This document shows positions 46,556-57,470 of a stretch of DNA of 64,000 bases, in pieces (position 1 is the first letter of the stretch; each line of letters opens with the position of its first letter). The position numbers were made by a program, and so were the translations under genes. Source of the DNA: Cytospora piceicola. Taxonomy: Eukaryota > Ascomycota > Sordariomycetes > Diaporthales > Cytosporaceae. Location: contig JALQBC010000031.1 in assembly GCA_023375675.1 (NCBI GenBank), positions 186,001-250,000 of the forward strand, given 5' to 3'. The notes under the pieces were generated by a model. The model saw nothing but the letters and a program-made list of their open reading frames with translations, was not told the origin of the DNA and ran no database searches.

Positions 46556-49446
46556 TTTGAAGGTTGGTTGGTTTGGTTGGTTGGTTGAGTGTGGTGGTGA
46601 GTGGTTGTTGTGTGGTTGAGTAGATGATGATTGTGATGATGATGTCGAACAGAAACCAGAAGGTAAGACGGGATTGAGGTAGGTATTTATGTGTATGTCG
46701 ATGCCAACTTTGCCATGCCGCTGTTTCCCGGTCTAGTTGATGAATACGAAGTAGAGACCCGTTGGTGGTTGACTAGAGAGGCAATGATAGACAGGTTCGG
46801 ACCCACAACGGTTTACACGGACTGCTATGCAACAATGCGGCAACAACGTTGTCACGTCGTAGAACACAATGGGTCCGGTACCCCCGAATAGTCCTTCGCC
46901 AAGGAACAATACAAAGAAAGGGGATGAATACCAAATACGAACGGCGGGATGATCCTGGCCCAAAAACGGCTCAACGGGTCATGCTTGTTCGTAACCTTAA
47001 AACCGCCTGGAATATTCTTGTCACCTTTTGGCCCTATAAAAAAGTGGCCTGAGCTGACATCATTCGCTATCCGCCTTCCCCAGGCCCAACAAGCGAGGGC
47101 CCACATCCCATCAAGAGAGGGTCCCGCCTGTATTTGACTGGGTAGCATCGTCGTAATCACAGCCACCTCCCTGTTCGGAGACCGGCCGCTTGCAGGATTG
47201 TCGTCGCCGAGGGCGTAATAACTCATACCAGTGCCAGCACGTGCATGGATCCATTATGGCTTTCAACTACGTATGTACATGTCAATGTCAGGGCATTGGT
47301 CACACGGGCAGAGTCCATAGTATTATTATTATTTCCAGGAGAACATAGCCAGATGGTGAGCAGGCAGTAAGACGGCAGGATGGTCAACCGGGTTGGAAAA
47401 CTACATCAATATCCCCCACCAAAAGCCTTGAAAGAGGGAAAGCATTTGCCTACTCACGAAGGAAGGTGGCAAGACTGACGTTTCAATCTCCAGTGTTCCT
47501 GTTGATATGTGGTCTGCCCCAGGGTGGTTCAGGTGGCTTGCCTAGCAAGTCGGTATGAGAACATTATTTGCCTTCGAAACACGATAATAATCACCCTGAA
47601 GAATGAATATCATTATTTCCTATGATTATGTGCGGAGTATTGAGCGTTTCGCCAATTCATGGAATGTTCGAGAATCAGATCCACCATCAAGTACAACTTA
47701 CAACATGAATGGTAGGAAACATGCCCCAAGCTGGTCAGGCTGGTGTTTCATAAGGCAGCTTCCTTGACCGACCAGTTACAGTACTACAATCCCTCCAACT
47801 CAGGGGCGGCTTGAACATTACGTATTGTATTCATGGCCACGACGAGTTTACTTCCGGTTTCCATGCACCGGTGTGGTTGGGATCGAATCCAACACAAGCA
47901 AAGTTGATCTGGTGGAGTTGCCATACACACATGGCTTGTAAGTAACTGGCTGAGATCGGCCCACGAGATACTACATACTTAGGTATGTACTTCCCAATAG
48001 AGCCAAGCCGTACGCTGCCAACGACCCTACATGTACATACATACGGAACGATGTGGAGACCAGAAAAGCAGCTGGTCATTGAGTTGGAGAGTAAAGCCGT
48101 CCGGGGGGGCAGTGTTCGGCTAGCTCCTCGGCAGTCAAGCTAAAAATGGAGTCAATGGCGGTGTTTAGCGCGCTCTGATCTGGTTTTGGTCACGAAGGGG
48201 TACGAACATGACGATGGGTGTGATGTGCCGCCAATCCGGTAATCCGGTAATCCGGGGTACTATAAGTGAACTATCTAGTAGTACCGGTATATCTAATCAG
48301 TGCCCAATCCTTACCATAAGGCGCCATCAAAAATTACATGTACACTACTTCTTGACTCAGCCTCACTCACTTGTGGGGATGGGCGATCATGACTAGCATG
48401 TATATGGGGACTCGGGAGCCGTTACTCTAGGGTCCCAGTCTCGGGAAGTGCGATCCCTCCTGTCACTCCGGTGCTCAAGTGGGGAGTCGAAAAGGGGTAT
48501 GTTCCGTTATAAGGTTTCGGTATTGAACGACGGAACATCACCAGAAGCCAGACAGGTCAACGACTAGACGATACGATGTACGAGTCGCGGGCCACGGAAG
48601 AAGAGAGGTATTGTGTAGAGCTGAATGTGAAACCGCAATCCATGGATGTTCCGGACGGTCCATCTTGGCTAATGCATCAGTAAATTGAAGAGATCCATCG
48701 AAATCCTCTGCGCCTTGTACCTGATCTTCCCATTGTAACCCATTCGATCCAACGTCAACCTCCCGAAGATAAACCACGGGAACTTGCCCGATAGAGGGCA
48801 GTATACTCTTACGAAAAACCATCCTCACCGTTCAAGTGGCACAGGAGAGCTGGAGCTGAAGTTGTCCGATTTGTTGTCATCCATCCACAATCTGGGTCGG
48901 GCCCACGACACACGCAAGCTGCTACTTCCTTTCCGATAGGCTCTCTTGTCACCCAAGAGAATTTATGACATTCACGACTATGTTCGTTGGTAAACTGACC
49001 AGGATGATGAGCGCGAGGTTCAGGAGGTCCGAACCTTAGAAGCTCGGGATATTGCTCAACTTTCTGGGGCTCTGGACCACGAGGTGAGGTCTGGGAAGGG
49101 AGGATGCCATTCCATCGCTTCTCTTGTGGATCTTTCCTTCCCCTCTCTCCCTAACAGGACATACCAATTGTAAAATTGAACTCGGAACCACGCAGAGATT
49201 GGGGGTGATCCCTTGACCCTAGGCTCAAGTGCTTCTGAACTGGCATAACTCCCATTTGCGCTTGGCCACTTGAGCAGATACAGACTTAGGGTTTCAAAGC
49301 TCAAAGGACTGTAAATAATATCCGGGACAACAGAGCGCGGTTGCTTCGAGAAAGATAAGTCCCAATGCCATGGTTGAGGAATTCTAAAATAGTAACAAGC
49401 TGATTGTCGGACTAATCTCCATGTAGTGTCGAGCACATGTACAACG
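46556..49446. other. 2.9-kb spacer, no gene recognised
   Basis: It starts with a (GGTT)n-like and (GATGAT)n-like leader of the Alt a 1-like gene (46560-46650). Three AATCCGGT units lie near 48232-48255. A minus-strand frame at 48538-48828 (96 codons) has a somewhat protein-like composition but no recognised domain or flanking exon and is not called. Otherwise nothing distinctive. Confidence 0.5.
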
Positions 49447-51198
49447 TCAAGGGGCGTCGAAGTTCCCTTCACCCTCCGGTGTCTCAGCCTTGGTATTGGC
49501 CTGGACATTCGTCACATCCCCTTCTTGCGAAATCTCAAACTCCTTGAATTTCCTGGACGGTAAACCCGCCACAAACATATGGTCAAGCTCCTCAAACGTC
49601 CTGTCCTTCGTCTCAGGTAGACAGAAGAAACAGTACAGTACACACAAGCCACCAATGCCTGCAAAAAGGAAGCCGATCTTGCCGCCCAGTGCTGCCTGGT
49701 CTTCATTGATCAGGTAAGGCACCACAAGGGCGAGCACAATGGCAGTAACTTGGTAAATCACCGTCGCTAGCCCGATATTCATTCCGCGCAGGCGAGCTGA
49801 TGATACCTCAGACAGAAGCACGAAACAGTAAGGCCCAACCGTCACATCGTACACAAGGTTACACGCCACAGTGAGAGCACTCTGGCCCCAAGACGACGGC
49901 GATGTGCCCATGCCAACCGCAGGGCCTGGGATGAGGTCCAAAATGCCAATGAGGCCCTGGAGGCCTGCCAAGGCGGCACAACCCCAAATATAAGCGCGCC
50001 TGCGTCCCAAGAACTGCAAGAACCACCAGGCGGCGCAGGCGCCCAGGAACCCGATAGCGTTGACACCAATGTTCATACTGAATGCATCATCGGCACTCAG
50101 GCCAGCCAGCTCAAAGAAGTAAACGGCAAAGTCGTGGAAGACGACGGCGCCTACGAGGGCCTGGATCGCATACGCCATGACGCAGATGGTCAGGCGGCGT
50201 CGGTCTGTCCCGTGAAAGCACTCGAGAATGCTGGGCTTTGCCCCATTCTTGGCCTCGCCCTCGAGGCGGAGCGTCTCGCGGACGTAAGAAAGCTTCAACG
50301 TCGGGTCGACTTCGCGAGTGGCGAGTTTCTGGATGGAGCGCTCGGCGGCCTTGTACTCGCCACGCTTACAGAGCCAGAAGGGCGGGTCGGGCAGGGAGGG
50401 TGTGATGGTGAAGAGGAGCATGAGGACAGGCAGAGGCCACTGGCTCGCGATAGGGAACTTGTATCCCCACTTGGAGTCGATGTTGTTGGCGATCTTGAGG
50501 ATACCCGAGCCCATTAGCTGGCCTGCCACCAGCAGTGCATTGATAGCGGAGGCGGCGGAGCCGCGCAGGACGAGAGGGCATACCTCGCTCACGTAGGCGG
50601 TGGCGCAGACGGCGTAGAAGGAGATAACACACCCATTGAGGAAGAGGCCTATGACGAGCTGGAGAGGATGGTGAGCGAAGAACTGGATGAAGACAAATGC
50701 AATAGACAGCGCGGAGCAGAGGGCGATGACACGCCGGAGTCCGAGGCAGTCATATGCAATGCCGGCGCAGAAGGCCCCAACGAGCGAGCCGATCTTGGGG
50801 GCATAGTTGAAGGCACCGAGCCAGTGTGCTTGTATGATGAAGTCGTCGTCGAAGGCGACGCCGAAATGTCGCTTGAAGGGCTCGATGCCGACGAGCGCGC
50901 CGACGACCTGCCCGTCTAGGCCCTGGCAGACCGTGGCGAGGTTCACGAGGAGTGCCCAGAGTACGGCCGGGTAGTGGATCCTCAAGGCCGCCCGGAAAGT
51001 CAGCGCGTGCTCCTTTCGAGTGTAATTTGTGGCCTTTTCGGCGTCGGAATCCAACACACGCAGTAAGTGTTCGTTGGCGGATGTGTAGCCGGAGAGATCT
51101 ATGACTGATGGTGCTTTTGAGTTGTTGAGAATGGCCATGGTTCCAGTCGGGGTCATGGTCCCATCTGCGGTTGCGGCTGTGGGCGTGTCAGCCATCAT
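49447..51198 (-). CDS. MFS sugar transporter (alpha-glucoside/maltose permease type)
   Basis: A single exon of 583 aa from the MMADTPTAA start at 51198; the frame upstream reaches only a TTG. Twelve membrane helices can be followed, beginning with YPAVLWALLVNLATVCQGLD. Family signatures include YDCLGLRR after helix 2, EVCPLVLRGSAASA in the central region, the second-half GRRRAYIWG, SEVSSARLRG, and the closing PETKDRTFEELDHMF. The PETK motif and the long N-terminal cytosolic tail are typical of fungal alpha-glucoside:H+ symporters of the sugar-porter family in the plasma membrane. The exact sugar cannot be read from sequence. No glycosidase or regulator gene is adjacent, so it is not obviously part of a MAL-type cluster. 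Confidence 0.92.
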   Translation of the reverse strand: MMADTPTAATADGTMTPTGTMAILNNSKAPSVIDLSGYTSANEHLLRVLDSDAEKATNYTRKEHALTFRAALRIHYPAVLWALLVNLATVCQGLDGQVVGALVGIEPFKRHFGVAFDDDFIIQAHWLGAFNYAPKIGSLVGAFCAGIAYDCLGLRRVIALCSALSIAFVFIQFFAHHPLQLVIGLFLNGCVISFYAVCATAYVSEVCPLVLRGSAASAINALLVAGQLMGSGILKIANNIDSKWGYKFPIASQWPLPVLMLLFTITPSLPDPPFWLCKRGEYKAAERSIQKLATREVDPTLKLSYVRETLRLEGEAKNGAKPSILECFHGTDRRRLTICVMAYAIQALVGAVVFHDFAVYFFELAGLSADDAFSMNIGVNAIGFLGACAAWWFLQFLGRRRAYIWGCAALAGLQGLIGILDLIPGPAVGMGTSPSSWGQSALTVACNLVYDVTVGPYCFVLLSEVSSARLRGMNIGLATVIYQVTAIVLALVVPYLINEDQAALGGKIGFLFAGIGGLCVLYCFFCLPETKDRTFEELDHMFVAGLPSRKFKEFEISQEGDVTNVQANTKAETPEGEGNFDAP

Positions 51199-52566
51199 AT
51201 AGAGTACGATGTCGGAATTTCTCGAAGAGAGTGAAGGTGAGTAGGTTCCAGATGTCTCTTTGGTTTGTCGACAGAAATCCTCATATGCAGGCTTTGTGTC
51301 AAGATAGCCCTGGCATTCTCTCCTCCGAATCTTGCACGTGTGGTCTCTTTTACCACAGTCATTTCTCCACCACTCCCTTTCACATGTGAGTGCGTCCTCC
51401 ACCTTCTTCACCAAGTATTATACGACCCTCGACAACAGGTCTGTGCCGTTTCTCACCAATATCCTGCAGGTATGCTTTCGCCATCCTGCGCCGTCCTATG
51501 GCGCAACTCCTGGCCCAAGTCAAGAACCTCAACATGTCTAAGATCCAGTCTTATGGCTCAGACTTGGGCTCAGACTCAGGGCCAACCCGTTTGACGTATA
51601 TGAGTACCCTAGTTTGGCACAAGTTTGTTGAGCCGAGCGCCTTGAGCAACAGTGAAACACCTCTTATCACTTGTTGACCCCACTACCATCGCACAGACAA
51701 ACACTACTTAGTGACGGAAGCATTTCGGTAAAGCGAAGACCTGGACCGTTGTTCCGGATAAACGTCCCTTTTCATATGACCCATGTTCTGGGCCCTTAGT
51801 GGTAATTACAAACATATTTAAGTATCCCATTTGTAGTCAAAGTTTTGTTCCTGCATCTATTAGTATTACACAGTAAGAAATCCAGAGTATTACAACCTTT
51901 CTTACCATGACTTATTTACGAACAGAACTATTACTTTAAACGTTAAAGGCTGTGTAGTTAATGAGCATCTTTTAACTAAGCTTTTGATTCAATGTTAGGC
52001 TTTGAACTCAGTTTCAAACTCAGCTTCCTCAATGTTACTTTTAGAAATCCATAATATATACTGGTGAAGCTACTTTTAATCATAACCGAACTAGCTTATA
52101 GTAAAGAATAACTGCTAAAGGGACATACTTTAGAATATACCGAAGAAAGTACGAAGATCTTGTAAGGGGATCTTTAGTATTATTGTAAGCCTTAAATATA
52201 TATACCATTTTCTGTTTCAGATAGGCTGATCTTACCTTCTATGTGGCAGCTCTCTTGTTTACATAAATTTGCGTGCCTTATTTCAAAAAGCGGATCAAAG
52301 TTTCACAGTAAGCAAAGGATCGTTGACTTGCATGATTCACGCCTTGATATAGATATATTCGCCTCAGAGAGCCTAGGGGGGCGCCCGGTATATTTATGTG
52401 TGGGAAAGACTGGTTACTCTCTCCGTCCACGGGCCCGCCAGCCCCAGAAACAGACCTCAGATCGCCGCCGTATTCCAAATGAATGTCATGAGTTGGTCAA
52501 AAGCAAAAACAAGTAACGAACGTAGTCGACAAAGAACATTGTCGTAGCCAGTGCCACTCCCAGCAC
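51199..52566. other. Intergenic with AT-rich relic
   Basis: The MFS promoter lies in the first part. From about 51,700 to 52,230 the sequence becomes AT-rich, with TTAAATATATATACC and CCGAAGAAAG-type words similar in flavour to the degraded elements at the left of the window. No terminal repeats or reading frame were recognised, so this is a possible RIP-worn repeat only. Confidence 0.4.
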
Positions 52567-53039
52567 CTAAGTACACTTTCCATGCTTGACAATGTCATGC
52601 AAGCCATTGTGACAGTTGATCTTGTCGCTGTTAAGCGTGCAACTGTGGATGATAGTACCACTGGCGTCCTCCAAGGCCGTGGGCTCATTGTTGCTATATG
52701 GTCTTGTCAGTTGCGCTCGATAACGAAGATGTAAGGGCCAAGTAATACTGACCCATTGCAGTTGGCGAGCTTCCAAGTACCGCCAGCCAGGCTAAACACC
52801 TGGTTGCAAGGACTGGTGTTCAACACACTGAGTGTCTGGGTAGCTGGGCAAGCATCCTGACCCTCTACCCAAACAACCCAATGATTCGTGTCGTCCGAGG
52901 TCTGAATCTGCTGGCCGTAGCCAACATTCACCGAACCTTCTCGGTTGAAAATTGAAGAGGCCGGAGATTCTTGACCGGTGGGGATAGCCAGGGCTGCCCC
53001 AGAGGCAAGTAGCAGTCGAAGAACGGTGTTGAAGTACAT
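52567..53039 (-). CDS. Small secreted cysteine-containing protein, effector candidate
   Basis: Two exons, 53039-52753 and 52693-52567 (intron 59 nt, GTCAGT...ATAG), encode 137 aa. The signal peptide is MYFNTVLRLLLASGAALAIP. The mature protein has six cysteines (DACPAT, SPCNQ, ANCN, HSCT, INCH, GKCT), an even number that suits three disulfides, and no recognised domain. Length, secretion signal and cysteine number are those of small secreted effector or antimicrobial-like proteins of filamentous fungi, but function is unknown. It stands alone between two long spacers. If the intron is ignored the frame ends a few codons later, so the splice is supported mainly by gaining the last three cysteines. 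Confidence 0.7.
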
Positions 53040-55830
53040 GGCTGTGAATACTCGACGTAGAAGATTTGTGGGAAATGTAGGTATGATGACTTGATAAAAG
53101 AGCTGTGTTGATTGAGATGTCGAAAGCAAAATTTGAGAGAATTAGCGATGGGGGAACGGTGACTTTATACACAATCAACACAGACCGACCCTCGTTTGAG
53201 GCCATACATCCCAAGGCTGTGGAAGTTTCACCGGTCTGAAACTGTGACTTATTCAGCCACGACGGCAGAGTGTGACCCTAGAGCCGAGAATCGTATCCAA
53301 TCCTTTGTACTCAGCGTGTATTCAATGAAGAAGATGATGATACAACTCATCATACAAGCCAGCCCATGCGCCAGCTGGCCCGAGATGCAGCCCCCCCCCC
53401 CCCCCGGCCACGCTCTTCACCTCATCCCATGGATCCTCCTCTTCATTGCACCGCCCTCATCAATCATCTTCTGCACATTGGCCAAAGCTTCACGTCAACT
53501 AAACTTGTCACATTTACTCTCCATACCTTGTTGGTGGACTTTTCCTCACTCAGGCGGCTTCTTGTTCGGGGCGTACAGTATCATGGCCTGTCCACGGCTA
53601 GAAAGGGTACCAGAGAAATACCCAGAGTAACGAGTCCCACAATACTTTTAAGAGGCAGAGGCCAAATCCGGGGCGTGAGCTGCTGTGGCGTGGATGAAGA
53701 GAATGAGACGATCTCCCAGCCGATGCTGCCTAGTACTCGAGCCTTCAAACGTCGTTTGCCATCCAATGTAGCTGGGCTACAGTCAGCAGCCGATGTTGTG
53801 TAACATGCGCACGGGCACTGCCGCCACGGCGCTAATAGGTAGAAAACACCATTGGATAGACCAATTGATTCCATTCGTGGCTTACTCAGAGCCATGATCC
53901 TCCCGGTTATAAATAAGGTTTCGGGGAACACGGAGCTGGTGCAGTCGAAACTTATTTCCGAAATCGTGCTAAAGCTATCAGCCTTGTGGCCCTTGGGGGC
54001 GGGGCCGCCCCCATCGGGGCACCTCCCAGAAACCCAAGGAGTGCAAGAAATGTTTCAGATATACGTAAGGCGGCCTCAGAGTATCTAAATCTCTTAGAGA
54101 GTTGCCCAAAGTCAATAGTTCATACTTCGCGACTATAAGGATGTTCTCGATGGTTTCCAACGAGTATTAAGGGATAAGGAGATAATGAGACCGACAAGGC
54201 CTGAGGGTGGAGACTGGAGGGTGGGGCCCAGGTGGGCACGCTTTCAGTTTCTGGCTGCATAGTAGGTCGAGTTACTTAGAGTGAAATGGGTAAGTAGAAC
54301 GATACTAACCCTAATCAAGTATCCATCAGTGGCTTTTCCTTAGAGTGGACCATGAGGCCATACCTCACCGGAACCAGAGAGTCTGGTGAGGATGTGCACA
54401 TCATCAATCAGCATTTACCCGTTCGAGAAGACTGCTTACTCCATCACCTTCTCAAGTGCTCCCTTTCTCGAAAAAACCTGAATGAGGCCCTCGGTCGATC
54501 TTTCGATACAGCCCACTGCAAATTCCCGATTCCAAAGGGAAATGTACTTCCGAGACCAGGGGTAGACCAATGTGACCTGGTTGGGTCTCTATGCCTTGGG
54601 CCTCCGCTGTTTTAAGTTTTCCAATTTAAAGCTGAGATATTCCCCGAAAGATGCGGCCGAGGAACTGCAGCATCAAGATACACATCAATTGATGCAATCT
54701 GTGATCAAAAGACTACCACAGGTGGTTGTGATAAGGCATTGGATCTCACTAATTTATCCCAGCAAGGGATGATCAAATATTATCTTCATTTGGTACAGTG
54801 TTATGTTTTGATTGCTGTGTACTACTGAATACACCAGTTGACCTTGATATACTGCATACTTACTTAGGTAGTCAGGCAAAACTCAGGGACTCCCTCTACC
54901 CCTGATGATTACCCAAGGGTACTGAGCTGGGACTTGGTGAAGCCAGTGAAGAACGAACATCAACATAATTCGGTATGCCACTCAAGGCCAGCTGAAGACA
55001 CGCGAACTGACGGCAAGGACCTGTCATGCGTCACGGGAGTTTGCATGCCGCAGGTACATACTTATTGAAGCCCAGTGTGTACACTCGAGCTCTGGAACTC
55101 AATGAGTACACTGAGTGACTGGCCGGTAGACAACAGGATGAATTCATCAAGACTAGCATTCGACATCTGGAAGATCAGAGCCTTTTCGACGAAACACAGC
55201 TTCAGGTAAGACGGTAGAGGTGTGCTAGTGACTGTCGAGAGTGTTTAGGTAATTGTGATAAATCATCAGAAGTGTTGTTTGCTTTGATTCACCAAGATAC
55301 AGAAAATGATGCAAGAAGGGTATGAGATCAGGAGGGTAGAACCTCGGCAAGACCAGGCGGGACGAGGCTGGGAGCGACGGTACAAGGGACTATTTTCACT
55401 TCTGGCTACCTAAGTAATCAATTCATGTGAGGATACCTATATTCTAGGTGTAGGTATTAGCCCTCGAAAGCGCGAAGCACTGATCACCAGTGACCACCCG
55501 GGCGAAACACAAGTGATGGCCCAACATCTTCTGTTCCAAGTTTAACAGAGTGAGTAACTCGTCAGCTGTACCAAAACTGTGAGTATTCATCTTCTACCGA
55601 TAGTCCGGCACTCACCACCTTCAAGTGTCCAACCCTCGACCCAAAAACCTCGACAGAAATCAAAACCTCTATCGTCGGGACTTAACTCTACAATCAAAAC
55701 TCTCTTCACTGCCCAACTAGCAACTGTCTACACAAAGCCTGGTACAACCAAAACCAAACCGTTTCTACAAACTTTCTAAACTACCTTCCCTGATCAAATA
55801 ATCCAAACTACCACTCCTCACAAATCCAAG
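53040..55830. other. 2.8-kb spacer, no gene recognised
   Basis: It contains a C15 run at 53391-53405 and TACCTA-type motifs near 54860 and 55410. The last 250 bp is a pyrimidine- and A-rich leader (ACAACCAAAACCAAACC) before the next start codon. No protein-like frame was recognised. Confidence 0.5.
53391..53405 (+). repeat. Homopolymer C15
   Basis: Fifteen consecutive C residues, upstream of both flanking genes and in no coding frame. Confidence 0.9.
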
Positions 55831-57135
55831 ATGACTCCCTCCAAAGAGAAACAGAAGTTAAAGAACCGTCCCGCCACAGTCGTCTTTCAGCGAATGACCC
55901 CCGAGCTGATGCTCGCCTACCGCATCTTCAGCCCTGGCCTCGGCGACCAAGAGGGTCTTGAAAAGCTCAACGTGCAGATGGACAGGATCATCAACGATGT
56001 CTGCGTGGGCGAGGAGATAGTGGTCGAGAACGGGAAGAAGGTGCGCAAGGAGATCGGCATGCTAGAGGACATCAAGAGGCAGATGAACGTCACACAGAAG
56101 CAGATCCAGGAGGCATACAAGGCGTACAAAGCCGAAATTGAGAGGATGATGGAGGAGGACCAAGCTTACCTGGCGGAGAAGGCGCGCGGCGATGGCGGCG
56201 GGGGAACCAACGAGAAGAGAGGTGGGAAGCGGAAGTCTTCAAGTAGCAGCCCTACCTCGGCCAAACGCGTCCAGCGCAAGCCTTCCAGCAGCCCCATCGA
56301 GGCATCAAACGCGACGCGCAAGTCCTCGATCGACGTGGACGTCGATGGCACTGCCAACGACTGCAAGGAGGACGAGGGCGAGCCAGACGATTTAGAGGAT
56401 GACGACGAGGACATCGACCTCTCCGACGACGATGAAGACGACACCAATGACGAGGATACCGAAGACGAAGACGAGACCAAAGACAAGAACGCCCTCTGCG
56501 AAATCCCCACCGACTGGTGGATGACCAAGACCCAAGCCCTGACCAAGCTCGCCACGGCGCTGCGCCGCGTCGAGGCCATGCGCGGCACGCTGGACGTGAT
56601 CTACGACTTCTACACCACACAGATGATCCAGCGGCACGACATCACCTCGACCTTCACGTCGGCCTTCTCGTACATGACGCGCCTGGGCGCCTACGTGCAG
56701 GAGATCTACGAGATTGTCGAGTGCCACGACGGCGAGGAGTGCGAGGGCGGCGAGATCAACATCTGGGAGGACGACCGCAAGGCCGTCACCAGGCTCGTGC
56801 CGCGGCTCATCCCCATGGCCGACGAGATTCCCCTGCGCGTCGAGGCCATGGAGAAGCTTATGGAGGAGGTGTCTGCCGCCGCCGACGACCTCGTCAAGGC
56901 GGCGGTCGAGCCCGCGAGGAAGAGGTTCCGGATCAAGCTGGCCCGGCTTGTGAAGCAGGCCCATACGCCTGTCCCGCCGCCTTATGATATGATTGGGTAC
57001 GGAACGAGAGCTCCTGGTGCTAAGCGTCGTCGTCAGGAAATGCAGTCTGGGAAGTCACAGGAGGAGTCATTGGGCCAGGGCAGCAGCAACAAACGCGCAA
57101 AGACCACCGAGGTCATCACTATTGACGATGACTAG
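55831..57135 (+). CDS. Acidic nuclear-type protein with C-terminal SUMO-interaction-like motif, unknown function
   Basis: A single exon of 434 aa from ATG 55831 (CAAGATGAC context). The N-terminal 115 residues are mostly helical and charged (LEKLNVQMDRIIND, MLEDIKRQMNVTQKQIQEAYKAYKAEI), possibly coiled-coil. A basic and serine-rich linker (KRGGKRKSSSSSP) is followed by a strongly acidic block at about 176-217 made almost wholly of D and E. A second helical domain spans about 225-385 (ALTKLATALRRVEAMRGTLDVIYDFY). The end holds basic nuclear-localisation-like clusters (AKRRRQ, NKRAK) and finishes EVITIDDD, which fits a hydrophobic-core plus acidic SUMO-interacting motif. Acidic block plus NLS suggests histone or nucleic-acid handling in the nucleus, but no family was recognised. 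Confidence 0.75.
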   Translation: MTPSKEKQKLKNRPATVVFQRMTPELMLAYRIFSPGLGDQEGLEKLNVQMDRIINDVCVGEEIVVENGKKVRKEIGMLEDIKRQMNVTQKQIQEAYKAYKAEIERMMEEDQAYLAEKARGDGGGGTNEKRGGKRKSSSSSPTSAKRVQRKPSSSPIEASNATRKSSIDVDVDGTANDCKEDEGEPDDLEDDDEDIDLSDDDEDDTNDEDTEDEDETKDKNALCEIPTDWWMTKTQALTKLATALRRVEAMRGTLDVIYDFYTTQMIQRHDITSTFTSAFSYMTRLGAYVQEIYEIVECHDGEECEGGEINIWEDDRKAVTRLVPRLIPMADEIPLRVEAMEKLMEEVSAAADDLVKAAVEPARKRFRIKLARLVKQAHTPVPPPYDMIGYGTRAPGAKRRRQEMQSGKSQEESLGQGSSNKRAKTTEVITIDDD

Positions 57136-57470
57136 AGCCTGACTCAGAACGAAGGCTTGCCAGCAACCGACTCACTGCATAGGAGATGACGGAGTACATT
57201 CGGAGGGTGTGATGGGATGGGAAAGTGGATCGATGAGCTGTGCGAGATGGGGAACGTTGAGAAGGTAACCAGTCTTCATATTCAAAAAGACTATCGTAAG
57301 GGTTTTGATTGACAGCAGCCCATCGAAGGAAGTGCCATACGCTCGAGATAGCAAAATTGCAACTCCTCTAGTTGCGTAAATGCAAATGATAATGAATTTG
57401 ATACCTCCGCCAAATGACAGTTCCTCCTCCCAGAGCTCCCTTTTCCTAACTCCGTGACCTACCTAAAATT
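57136..57470. other. Convergent 3' spacer
   Basis: 335 bp between two convergent stop codons, AT-richer than the genes and probably holding both 3' UTRs. No other feature was recognised. Confidence 0.6.

Noticed and set aside
46852..47226. A 124-codon minus-strand frame upstream of the Alt a 1-like gene
   Set aside because: No signal, domain or neighbouring exon; the opposite strand is equally open.
49056..49508. A 150-codon minus-strand frame downstream of the MFS transporter
   Set aside because: It overlaps the transporter's end in another frame and begins without context; likely chance or 3' UTR.
56392..56964. A 190-codon minus-strand frame opposite the acidic protein
   Set aside because: It is a GC-rich shadow of strongly codon-biased coding sequence on the other strand and has no recognisable motif.
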